A DNA stretch of 64,000 nt. Source: Athripsodes cinereus. Its lineage: Eukaryota; Arthropoda; Insecta; Trichoptera; Leptoceridae. The translations under genes were made by a program, and so were the position numbers. Location of the stretch: the NCBI GenBank assembly GCA_947579605.1, contig OX388307.1:7603237-7667236 (forward strand), written 5' to 3'. The notes under the pieces were generated by a model. That model did no database searches, was not told where the DNA came from, and was given only the letters and a program-made list of their open reading frames with translations. Of this stretch, positions 32,103-44,800 are shown piece after piece. Positions within the stretch are counted from its first letter, which is position 1; every line of letters starts with the position of its first letter.

Positions 32103-32535
32103 GCCCAAGAAGTCAAAGACTCTATCATCAGGCTCAGGCTGTTAACAGCTTCGGTTATGAAATCTTTGAATAGCGTTTGCTTTAGGTGAAATGAGAACAA
32201 TAATTTGTAAATATAATTCTTATTATAATCGGCACTACTCTAAATGTTGTTCTTACCATCATTACTGTAACAGGATTTATGTAAAAAAATTAACATTATT
32301 TAATACAATGTGAATCAAAAAAAAATATACATTAACCTGTTTCAGTAACAACCGTGACAATTCGTTTAAGTTGTTCGTAAAAAATAAAATTATTATCACT
32401 GCATCACTACAAATGATCGGAAGGGGTGTGTTTCCATCCTCTAATCCCAAGTGGAACAATGAAAGTGAACGAATGATAATAATAATAATAAACGCTGAAT
32501 ATGAATGATTGCATGACCGCTCAGAATACAAGATG

Positions 32536-32541
32536 TTTATT
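32536..32541 (-). terminator. Lnpk: Candidate poly(A) signal of lunapark
   Basis: TTTATT on the plus strand is AATAAA on the minus strand, about 160 bases past the stop codon. The nearest AATAAA seen, but AT-rich sequence makes it weak evidence. Confidence 0.3.
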
Positions 32542-32700
32542 TCCACCCTGTGCTTTTGAGATGAGCAAAAATCAAAGGGGGAAAAATGTATTTAATGTAT
32601 ATTTGTGATATGAAATAGAAAAATATGTGATGAAATTATTAAACGATACACAATATTTAACCTTAGGATGAGCAAACAAATAAATTTGTGGTATCGTAAA

Positions 32701-32894
32701 TCAGTCTTCCTTTTTTTCGGCATCGGTCTTGTGCTCATCGTCGTAAGAGCCATCGAAATGATCCTCATCGACAGACATGTGCTGTGAGTCATTGTCCGCT
32801 CCCATATTGTTGTCTGTCTCCAGTTCCTTCTCATCGCAAGAGGAAGGAGGAGCAGATGGGATAGAATGCTGACTCGATATTGTGTTGTTTAAAA
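32701..32894 (-). CDS. Lnpk: Lunapark coding exon 9 (last)
   Basis: Acceptor TTTACTTACAG, phase 1 in, ends TGA at 32703..32701. Encodes the acidic Ser/Asp/Glu-rich C-terminus ending AEKKED. Confidence 0.9.
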
Positions 32895-35800
32895 CTGTAA
32901 GTAAATTGAAATAAAATTATGTAGAAATTGTTACAATGAAATACTAAGTATGTACTTTTATAAGATTTTATTAATCACAAACTATCAATCTCACATCAGG
33001 CTAACGTCGAATGAAGAAACTATTTGAAAACAGTTTACAGATTGCTATTGAGAAATTTACAATAATTATGCGTATTATACACAATAACAGTGGTACAAAC
33101 ATGTTGCAAATGATACTGTGCTCTGTAATACAGGAGAGACAACGGAAATAGCTGGGTTTGTTTTGAGAATGATAACTGACAAAAAAAAAACACTGCTCTT
33201 TCTTCCACAAGGTTTTCGAGGGCCTGTACATCCCTCATACACAATACACCATTCTTATCACAACATCAGAGCGCTGAGAATTTCGTGGGAAGAGATGACT
33301 TAATTGATGCAAAGATGCTCTGGGTGGAGGAAATTGGTTTCTGCACCGTGCTTTGGGGAAGAGCGTTGACAGACAATCCAGTTGAATTGATTAAAGACAA
33401 TACAAAAACGAAATGTAGCTTAGTTTACCTGTTTGTGATATGTCAGCAGAGCAGTCTTCTCCATCAGAGTTCTCGGAGCTCGACTTGTGATCTGAATACA
33501 GATAATAACATTTAATAATTATTATTTGACGAAATACAGATAGTCAGTAACTTGATGATAAAGCCTTGGACTTCTATTGAGAGAATCCAGATTCAAATTC
33601 TCCCTCTGCTGGGGACCTATTCTCCAATCTCGATTGATGGATGTCACAAGCGAGATTTTATTACTTTCGACTGATTTCTCAAAAACCCTATTCTTGAAAG
33701 TCGTAGACGACAAATGTCACACGATATCATGCGAGAATATGTCGAGTGGTGTTTTACCACTCGAGATGAATGTCACACCAATCGACATGTCAAATATTGA
33801 TAAAAATGGCCGCCGTGAGTCACTCAATGGTCGTTTACATTTTGCAAACGGTATAAAATAAAATAAAGTGATGCCGCATTTATAAAGTATTTTAGTTTAA
33901 GTAAAAATATAACGAAAAATTTGATATTGATTGTGACTCCTCATGTAAAAGCGCCATCTTTGTGCGTCACATGCCTCCCCACACGAAAGCACCATCAACG
34001 CCATCTCGTGAAAAAGAGAATAAATAAATGTCATTTTTCGATAACCACATACAAAAACATACGAAAAGTGCGACGTTGCCAGTAGCTTCTCGAATGTCGA
34101 CCGTTTATATCTCGAATGGCGTCAAGAATAGGGTCGTAGGCTACCATTCGACTTTTCGTGCGAGTTTTTCAATCGACATATCTCACAGGTGACATTTATC
34201 AATCGAGATTGGAGAATAGGGCCCCTGACCTATCACTACTATCACTATCCTGCTACTACTATCTACATAATATACATGCAGATAGTCAGTCCTCTTCATA
34301 TCAAAAAAAATACAACATACTCAGGATGAATGACATACCTCACCACAAAATTTTAAATATTTGAAATGTGATGTTTTACAAACACTTGCTTTTACACAAC
34401 AGTTTGAAACCTACAGAAAAATAAACACTATCTTTCAATTTCACCATTTCCATTATCAGTGTTTCACCATTAAAAATATTTTCAGTTATACTATATATAC
34501 CATCACGGCATAAGTGGGGTAAACTGCAGACTTACTGAGTGTAATAAACATGCAATGTGCCAATAAAAAGATATTCAGAGTGAGTGGTATGCCTCATGCC
34601 TGAAATTTAGAAATTAATTGTCATTGCTTGATTGTATTTTCAAATTTTCAATTGTTGATTGCTAAAATTGAAATTAACATACCTGACGTGTCTGTGTGCA
34701 CCGGCGTTGTCATCAGTGCAGGAGGTCTAGGTCTTGTCTTTCTGGCAGGATTCAGATGTCTGCAGTAAGCACATTTGAATGATAAATATTCAAACTCTTC
34801 AGGAAGAGCCATACCTGGAATGAATATAAAAAGACTTTTATTAATTTATTTCTAGTACAAAACAGTGTACGTATTGCGAAAAAAGGTCATCAGTGGATGT
34901 TCCAATATTTTCATTTCTTTTTTTTTTTCAAAACCATTTTCAAGGATGACGATCTATGTACTCATTACACCCAGTTTTTTTATGATGAATTTGGGTTTGA
35001 AATTATCCAAGTAATATTAAATGACAAATATTTTACATCAAACCATGATTTATATTCTAATAAAATATTTGCAAAAATTATAACCACTGTTATATACATC
35101 ATGTTATATGCAAGCATTTATTTGACAATTAAATATTTATTTCCCGAGCTAATTCTTGTTTATATTTAGTACTGAATATACTTACCATTGTGCCCCTTGC
35201 AGGATGAGCATATGAGAGCAAATCTGTTACTGGGTCCATCTCCAATCAGGTAATCCACCAACTTGTCAAAGGCTCCACCTCCGCCAGGGTTCATAATGGG
35301 CCGGGGAAGCTTATCACCCTAAAAATAATCAATAAACACAATAGATCACCAAGCACTATGAATAAACTAGAAATAACTAAAATCAAATCAGCCTAGCATG
35401 TTATATGTGTGCACCTGAATCTCTAGTGTTACTAGTATCATGGATATATTTATTTATTTATATTTCAAGTGACATTTATGAACTAATAGTTGGCCAAAAA
35501 GAACATTGTTCTTGTGTCCACAAGACTTCCGACAGCCTGAACATCCCTTTCACAATACACTCTTCAAGTATTGAAGGGTACAAGCTTAAGAACGTCAATA
35601 AATTCAATTGTATAATTGTTAACACTGTGTAATGATTACAATTTTATTACAATATATTTTTTAACACTGTGTAATGATTACAATTTTATTACAAAATAAT
35701 TTTTAACACTGTGTAATGACTACAATTTTATTACAAAATTATTTTTAACACTGTGTAATGACTACAATTTTATTACAAAATACATTTATACAATTATCAC

Positions 35801-38800
35801 CGACAAATACGCCACTTTCAATTTGTAAGTGTTATGATTGAAATTCACAACTCTGAGCAAGTGAAAATTCCAGTTACCAATACATATAACATTTGTTCAA
35901 AAAATTCAACTATGCATAAGAGTTTTCTTAAATTCAAACGAAAAAAGTTCTAAAAAAGTAAAAAAAGGAGCTATAATGTGTTACCCCTAGTGGTGTCATT
36001 TGATTTGGTGTCGCTGTAATGGCCAGAGGGATGGGACGCTGTGGAGTTGGCATGCCAAGCGGGATAGGGGCGCCTAATTGTCTTTGACGTAGTGGACCCG
36101 GAGAAGCTGAAATATATAAAAAGAAAGTTGTATCATCATCCTGTACGCGGAGTTATCTTAGAGTTAGAACTCTTCATCTAGAATATTGATATAATCAATT
36201 GTCCTTGGTGTAACCTGGTAGATCTCTTTATCCTCATTAACATTTACTAAGGTGACAGTTTCATATGGCAAGTAGCCAAAATATTTCTTATTTTATGTGA
36301 CTTCTGTAGATATAAATTTCGCTATCCTGTAAGTCAGTGCTCCTCTCAAAGTCAAGAATTAACAGAATTTAAATTGGCCACGACAAATGCAGACATCTCC
36401 GAGTCATTGAAAACTAACCTCACTATGTCAGATTTTAATAAAAAATTGTGTATTTATTGTGTTTCTAGAAATAAGAAAAAATCAAAATATTTTGTAAAAA
36501 TGACAAGTAGATCCAGAATTCATATATTTCTGAAAAGAGGACATACAACTTATGTAATGATGAAATAAAATTAGTGTGGTTGTGCTATATTTAATTAGCA
36601 TATTAATATTTTTTATGTATTCTATGCAAAATTAATGTTACACAATAATTTAATGACCGGTGTGGTGCGGAGGCTAACGCACTTGCCTTTGAGTCACAAG
36701 ATCCCGGGTTCGATTCCAGGCCAGGGCAAAATGAAGAATGACCTTTTTCAAACTGTCCTGGGTCTGGGTGTTACATGTTTATGTATTCAGTGCATTGTAT
36801 ATATGTGTATCGTCGTGTTAGTACCCATAATGCAAGATTTATATCTTAGTTTGGAACTAGCTCGGTCTGTGTGAATTTTCTATATTTATGTTATATTATT
36901 TATCTACCATTCAGAAGTGAACAGCAATGGAATGAAGAGAAAAAACAATTTAAATGTTCACACAGTTTAAATGTAGACACCTTATTTGGGGATGTCGGAA
37001 TGAGATAAATCGGAAAATTTAATAACTTTGCACCAAACAAAGTTGGAGAAGTAAAATTATTTTTAATTTATAAAAGATATTGTTAATATAGTGTATTATT
37101 ATAGGGTATACATCCTGATAACTCTGAAAAATAATAACTCCTCCTCTGTTAATGGGACACAAGAGATATGTGGTCAGGTGCAACAGTAAGCCATATTATT
37201 AAGAATTATCCCCATGATAACAAATGATGGAAAACATTGAAATAATATCATGTTTTTCTTTTAATTACTACTACACCATCACAGCATCTCAAGACGTCAC
37301 CACGATGTCCTATCCAAACGGATAAAAGTTAAGACACTCACGGAAGGTGATGGCTGAGTTGAAAATATTAAATGTCTTGTCCATGATCAAGAACACTTGC
37401 CTTGTACAGGTCATTGGCCAACTTATACAAATGAGTGGGATATAAATGTTTATTTTGATTAAAGTAGTGTCAGTTAATTTATTTATTTTATTTATTTCAT
37501 ACAATAAACGGCTGCATCAGCCTTTACATACAATACAATTAATCAAAACAAGCAACTGATATAAAGTATACAAGATAAAGAAAACAATGTAAAAAAAAAA
37601 CAAATAATAAACTACAAATGTATTTCAAACATGTGAGTATAAGTAAATACAGTCAAAACAAAAAGCACATTAACACTAATACAATATATTTATAAAATGT
37701 AAAGATAATATGTAAGGATATACATGTAGTCGTAGAAAATAACACAAGTAAAAATATTATTCACTGAAAAAAATATATAGCTATTAGAAGTAAGTTTAAA
37801 TTATAGTAATCAATAGCCAAATATAGTAGTCTGTTACGTATATAAATAGATGACTCCGGCCCAGTAATATTGTTTTGAACAAGCAGTAAACGGCTTACTA
37901 ATAATTATAACTCGGCAACAATGTATAATTATACATCTATAGGTAGGTGCAAGTGCACCTCAGCCGTGGACCACTAAATGAGCATGATTCGACAACCATC
38001 ATCAATCGAGCATCACACAAAATATTCACTCGAATTGGTATTCCATGTTATCACTGCTAGAGTACAGTGCACACATTCACAGATGAATTGAAAATCGAAC
38101 AGAAAGGCAAACACATACATACATTAGTAAAAAAAGTCATAAGCAAACAAATACATAATATCAAACAGCAAAAATGCAAAACATACTTTGCATTCCCACC
38201 ACATACATTCTAGTTTTATTTGATATTATCCTTAAAATATAAAGTGATAAATATTTAATATTAATACTAAGCAAACAAATAGCTTAAAAAAACCACTCAT
38301 ATATATATGTACACACATACATTCACATATATCACAATTAAAAGATTGGAGGAGAGAATGTAGTTTAATGAATCTAAGGAATCTATGCTGCACGCGTTCC
38401 ACACTCTTGACATGTACACCATAGCGAGGTGACCAAATTGGGGAATTAAATTCTAGTTGGCTATGTACCAGCGACTTATACAATAAGGAAATCGTATGAA
38501 TGTTGTGAAAATCACACACTATGTGCGAAGCAGAAATCCCAAAGATTTCAGAGCCCTTCCAGTTATCTCGGGTATATGGTTGGAGAAAGAAAGCTTGTTG
38601 TCAAAAATAAAACCTAGGTCTCTTATCTCAATAACCAATTCTAGGTGATCATTCCCCATATGATAATCAAATTGAACTAGATTTTTCTTTCTTGAGAATG
38701 AATTGGCATTCAACAGAAGTGGATTATCCTGACACCAGCCATTTAACCTATCAATGTTCTCCTGAAGTATGAAGGAGTCCTCCACCTTTCCTATCTGCTT

Positions 38801-41800
38801 AAAAAATTTAAGGTCATCGGCAAAAAAAAGACAACTTACGTCGTTGAATGTTGAAGGGAGATCATTCACAAAAATTAAGAACGTGTCCCAGGTAAGGTGG
38901 TTACCCTGAGGTAAGCCGCTGGTTGCCGTGAAACTGATGGAAATAGAATTCCCAACTTTTACTCTGAGCGTCTGACCCTCCAAATAGCTTGAAAACCACT
39001 TTAGTAAGGGGTCCATTACTCCCAAAGAAGATAACTTTTGTATAAGGATGGTGTGTGGTACCTTATTAAAGATCTTGCTAATGTCCGTGTAGACACTGTC
39101 TTCTTGATATTCTAAAGCAAGGCTCACGGATATAACATTTTCGTAAATTGCCAAGTTGGTCAAAGTTGACCTACCTGACAGGAAACCATGTTGTTCTGGG
39201 GCCATAATTAGATTTATAGAGGGCATTATTAGATCCAAAACTAGTGATTCGAATAACTTAGCTATTGTAGACTGAGTACAAATTGGTCTGTAATTGTAAA
39301 TTTCTGCTTTGTCACCCTTTTTATGTATCGGTACAATGTTACCGCTTTTCCAGGCAGATGGAAAAATACCATGAATATGAGACTTATTAAATAAAATAGT
39401 CAGAGGTACAGCAAGAGCTGAGGCACATTTCTTCAAGAAAACTGGTGGAACATTATCAGGACCAGGGGCCGTAGACAAACCGTACTTAGCGATCAACTAC
39501 TAGCGAACTTTTCAACAATTTACCTACATTTACTGTATAATTATGCGTTATTGTTGCAGCTATTGTTGAAAATTCATTTATAGTCGAACGCCAAGTATGG
39601 TTTGTCTAGGGGGTCAGATAAGTTCGCGGATTTAAGATGTAATAGCTTTTTATCCAGACTTTCCGAAGATATATTAAAATGTGAGAGATTTACAAATCTG
39701 TCCCCTGCATCAAAATGAGCAGGAGTATCTGGGACATTTTGCTTGTACACATCACTGAAAAAATTAGCAAATTTGTTAACAATACTTTGAGGTTTATTAA
39801 CACATTCACCATTTAAAAACATTTCAGCAGGATAGTCACCACAATTCTTACTCAGCGAATTTTTGAACTTCCACAGACTCTTCATATCCGATGTAGAATT
39901 TTCCGCCTCATATATGAATGTGGAATAACATGCTGCCTTAAGTTTGTTACACTTGGATCTAAGTTCCGAGAATATGTTATAATACTTCATATCGTTAGTT
40001 TCCTTGAAGTATATATGGGCAATCTTCTTTTGTAAGATTAAATCGATAAATTCTTTAGAGAACCACTTAGGATAGTTATGTGTTCTGTACTCTTGGACAG
40101 GTATAAACTGGTTTATTGCATCATATAAAATGCCTTAGAACATAGCCACCAAAAGCTCCACATTTTCATCCTGAAGGAAGCTCCAGTCGCACTTGAATAG
40201 AAAGTCAGTGGCTGCACTAAAGTTGCCCTTATTTTAATTGTATGAGAAAGTTCTTTTATCTGTGATACTAGCATTTTTAAAATTTATTCTTATGGACAAG
40301 GGTGAATGATGAACATTAATGGGCAACAACGGATCATCTCCGTCGAGTTACAGTTAGAAAAACTAGGTCTAAAAGGTGATTGTGGGTCTTAGATTTGAAA
40401 TTATATTGAAAAAGTCCCAAAAAGGTCATTGCATCTATCAACTCTCTCACTCCACCAATGTTATTCTCGACAAGAGGGATGTCATTTTTTCCTGTTGTCC
40501 ATAAAACACCTGGAAGGTTTGAAATCTCCACATAAAATAAACGAAGCTTGAGTGTATTTTGAATAAATTCGTCCTAACTCATCACGGTAAATTTTATACA
40601 TATCTGGGCTGGATGATGGTGGAAAGTAAACATTTCCGATAATTATTTTACATCCATTGAGCTGTAGCAAGACAAACAGCTGTTCCAAGCATTTGTTATT
40701 AAGTTTGATTGAGGAGGATGTGGATAGCTTTGTTTATAGCAATCAGTACTCCCCCTCCCCTCTCCTTGCTACTAGTATGAGAACTACGCTGACATCTATA
40801 TATAGTATGTCTTATAAATCCCAATTTGGAGTTACTAATAGTACAGTCGAGCCAAGTTTCAGTGAGTACGAATATAGAATGATCCAATAGAGGTATATTT
40901 TGACGCAAATCTGACATTTTGGTTTTAGCGCCTCTGATGTTCTGAGAGTAAATGTTGAGAGAACTTATTAGTTTTTTTTATTGTTTTTGTAAATCTTTGG
41001 TCCACCATTTATGAAATTTATTATGAAATCGTCTTTGCCTGAAATACCTGAAACTAATGAGGATATCAATGGTCTGGCAGGAGAGGAGGGAGCACTGAGA
41101 GGCGCGGAGACCTTCATCAATTGCATCTGAGGCTTCTCCAACTCTGTGTTGCCATATTTATCCAACAAATCCTTGGCCACCTGCAATGCAAAAGTCATAA
41201 AATTGTATAAGACTTTTTGTGCATAAATCATAACATCAAAAAACAGGTAAAAATGTATTCACATTCACTGAATTGTGCACAAGTAGTTGAATTCCATATT
41301 GGATGTAAACAAAAACACAGATTTTTAGCAGAATAAATATGTCTTTGTATTTTTGCTTACTAAATAAAAATGAACTCAATTATTTTTCCCACTTACATTT
41401 AATTTTTCAAGGATTCAAAACAATACACAGAAAATTTGTTTTTCTTTACTATTTTCCTTTTTATATTTTACTGTAAATTTATATATATGTCAGCAGGCAA
41501 CTACACTCCAATAAATAACAATAATGCACAATCATCTTTGACAATAATTGGTGTAAACAAACATATTAGTGTATGTTATAACTGTTAATGGCTATATTGA
41601 CAAATATACTTTCTTGACATAAATATTGACTACAAAACTTTAAATAGAAAAAAGAATTTCTTCTTATAAATAAATTTACAGTTATATTGATTTTGATTGT
41701 CCATATACAGTAGTGTGTTATGAATGTTTAAATAAATTACCTTATAAGTTTCTTTGTCCATCACTTCCTCAAGAATCCTTTTCTTCTCGGCTCGCATCAC

Positions 41801-44800
41801 CTCCAACTTGGTCTTGTTCCTCCTCAATTTCCAATCATAATACTTGGCTATTAAATTACGGAGGAGAAGAATTCTGAAAAAGAATTGATAAAAATAATTA
41901 ATTCTTAAGAATAAAATACCTTGTTCTTCAACAAGCCAATAACTCCAAAATCTAATATTCCGAGATACAGATTTTGGGGGCAATTTTTGGGGCATTAAGA
42001 TGATCATTCAAAGCCACAAACAAATATGTGCTGTAATATATATATATATATACTTTGTTTAAGGAATCACTTATCTAAAATATCTCACTCTTCGTTGACT
42101 TATATTAATAATGATTATTGTTTATTTCACAGTGAATAATTTATCTCTAATATTTTTATTATTATTTTTTTATAAAATATGACAACCTTATGGGCTAATG
42201 ACATATATCAAATAGTTAATTTGTATACGTATGATTCCAAACAAAAACAACCAAAAAATGGAAAAATTGATATATAAAAATAGATTTTTTTATACTTTGC
42301 CTGTTAATTGCCTGATATGTTGAGACTTTCAAAAAAGTATTATTATTTTTTTTACTCTCGATTTGTTTTTTTGGCGGCCATTTTTCAAACGTGCCGTGGG
42401 TGATTTTTAATGAAATTAGATCTTTAGAAAAATTGTTGTATCTTTTTTATTTATTAGCATATCGAGATAACTTAAAAGTATATATTTTAAGTACAAAATA
42501 TTCTAGTTTTAAAAATATTTTTGATCATCGGCATCTATTTTAGAATTGTAAATTTGAAGCAAAATTTAGTAATTTTTTCGATAGATGCCGATGATCAAAA
42601 ATATTTTTAAAACTAGAAAATTTTGTATTAAAAATATATATTTTTAAATTATCTCGATATGCTAATAAATAAAAAAGATACAACAATTTTTATAAAGATC
42701 TAATTTCATTAAAAATCACCCATAGCACGTTAGAAAAATGCCCGCCAAAAAAAAATATTCGAGAGTAAAAAAAAATAATAATACTTGTTTGAAAGTCTCA
42801 ACATATCAGGCAATCAACAGGCAAAGTATAAAAAAAATCTAAGACATTGAGCAACATGGTCTGGTTGTTTTGAACAGGAATTAGCCATACACTTTTAAAT
42901 TGGGCAATGCATGGTCTCTTGTAATGATTATAATTGTTTGTATTTATTTATATGTGTTGTGAGAAGTGTGTAACTGGTTTTGAATAAATAAATAAATATA
43001 AAAATTATTGTAGATGATTGCTATTAACCACATCTCTTCTTTTTTTTACAAAACACAGGATGTCATGTTAAAATGGTGTTGTGCTTTAACAAAAAACTTC
43101 ATAAGATAGAATGGCGGATACAGATGGGGAGTGCCCCCCCCCCCCCCTTGCGGGGCCTATTGACGATGCCTTGTATATCGGTTTAATCAGTTTAAATGAA
43201 ATGGCATTGTCTTGTATATGTGTATAATTTTTGCGCCCCCCCTTGAGTTTTTCTGAATCCGCCTAACATATTCTGAATAATATGTTTTCAAGGTAGGTGA
43301 CTATAACACTGTGCTGTTAGATCACTTATGTTCATTAGTGAACATGGTGTATCAATAAGTTCATTATCTATCTCTCACTTGTGGTAGTTTATTAAAGGTA
43401 GATGGATTATATACTCACAAAAATGGTGATACGAGTAAGGGAATGATGTAAAAGAGACCATCTGTCCAACTCTTGGGTCGGAAGTACAAATAGAATAATA
43501 TCATGGCTATCACATATAGTCCCACGGACATGATGATAAGGTTCCCCACCACCTTCCTACGCTGTTGTTCTGTACTGCGGCCATATTGCTCTATTGATCT
43601 AATCTTATTGTCCAATGCGGCTAATGTTTCACCTGTGCTCTTTTTTCTCTGCAACAAAACATATTAAAAATTATGAAGTGATCAATGGTCTGATAGTAGA
43701 GTCTTGGATTTTTAATCAAGGGATCTTAAAATAGAATACTCCTGCTGCCGAACTAGTTCATTTTAATGTTGCATTTATAACACCTGATCACATGGATCAA
43801 ATTCTCAAGGACAGTTGTCTTTTAAGTATGAGACATCGACATGCGTATATAATAAATTGTATGAATGTAGAACAAGTGAAAGAAGTATGTAAAGATAGAT
43901 CTATATATGAGTATAGTATAGTTTTTATATTTCCATTTTAGTACACACTTCGGGATCGCGCTGATTTGTATTTCTCTTTTCTGGATGTAGAATACCCACT
44001 TAGCATCAGCTATCTGCTTGGTTTAGAGGATAATAAGGTGCATCGAATGATATTTGATTTTGTTCCAAGAAATTTCATTTTAATTTGAAAATTGATTGAT
44101 CACATTCATTTCTTATATGCAGCTGGTCTGCTGGCTACCCCATTTGTGGGATATGCCTTGATGGTATAGTAGTAGTAATAGTTTTTGATTGACCTAATTA
44201 ATTTAATCTATAATTGTAAGATGAATTCATAAATCTACGATTGTAAAAGACGGAAATAATCCAAACAAGGGTGCAACGTCAATATTATAAAAAAAATGCC
44301 ATTAAATTCTTCAATATTTGACATATTTGCAAACATTCATTATCAAACAACTAGAGATTTGTTACAACATCACTAATACAGATTAATTCAGAACTCTCTA
44401 GTCCACATAGTGAGTGATTGTGTTTGATATCAAAGAGAAAGTACTTTATATAATAATGAGTAGTCAATAATAATGAAAATGTCTTCACTGCATCCATATA
44501 ATGCACTCACTCTGTCTGGTACACAAATTACATGCAGTCTCCATACATAGATGAATTATTCAATGGTACATTATATATATTTTAGAGATGCAACAAATAG
44601 TGTATTTGACCGAATACTGAATATTATGCAAGATCATGTGCCGAATAACCAAATATTCTGCAAAAAAATGGCAAGAGCGTACGGTACTAGCGACCGCGCA
44701 TCTTCGTGTAAGTATATCATAGACATATGTACTGACTTGCAGCGCGGTACATTTTTTCTAAATTTTTGTGTTCCAACATTAATAATAGCAGTAATTATAT

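Larger units (their letters stand above)
37478..40970 (-). mobile_element. Decayed CR1/Jockey-group LINE, minus, split by a MITE
   Basis: In order from 40970 down: endonuclease start with FVLTETWLDCTI (about 40880), APE pieces IIIGNVYFPPSSSPDM and FILCGDFKPSR, LLDLVFL (about 40350), a linker with KFKNSLSKNCGDYPAEMFLN (about 39880), then after the MITE at 39471..39614 the RT with APGPDNVPPVFLKK, YRPICTQSTIAKLFESLVLD, GLPQG and LFFADDLKFF, and the C-terminal domain to 38232. The 3' UTR runs to an (AAATA)n tail at 37478..37500. Several frameshifts. Sister of the plus-strand LINE at 48340. Same transcriptional sense as lunapark (intron 4). Confidence 0.85.

Noticed and set aside
33118..33300. Possible Penelope fragment in lunapark intron 8
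   Set aside because: Only the adjacent IRALRISWEEMT stretch resembles sequence near the 24-kb remnant; no GIY-YIG motif is present.
35619..35786. CRISPR-like periodic repeat
   Set aside because: Head-to-tail 42-bp units without unique spacers in an animal intron; a minisatellite.
36635..36874. 79-codon frame; similar one at 59004..59246
   Set aside because: Both are translations of the tRNA-headed SINE.
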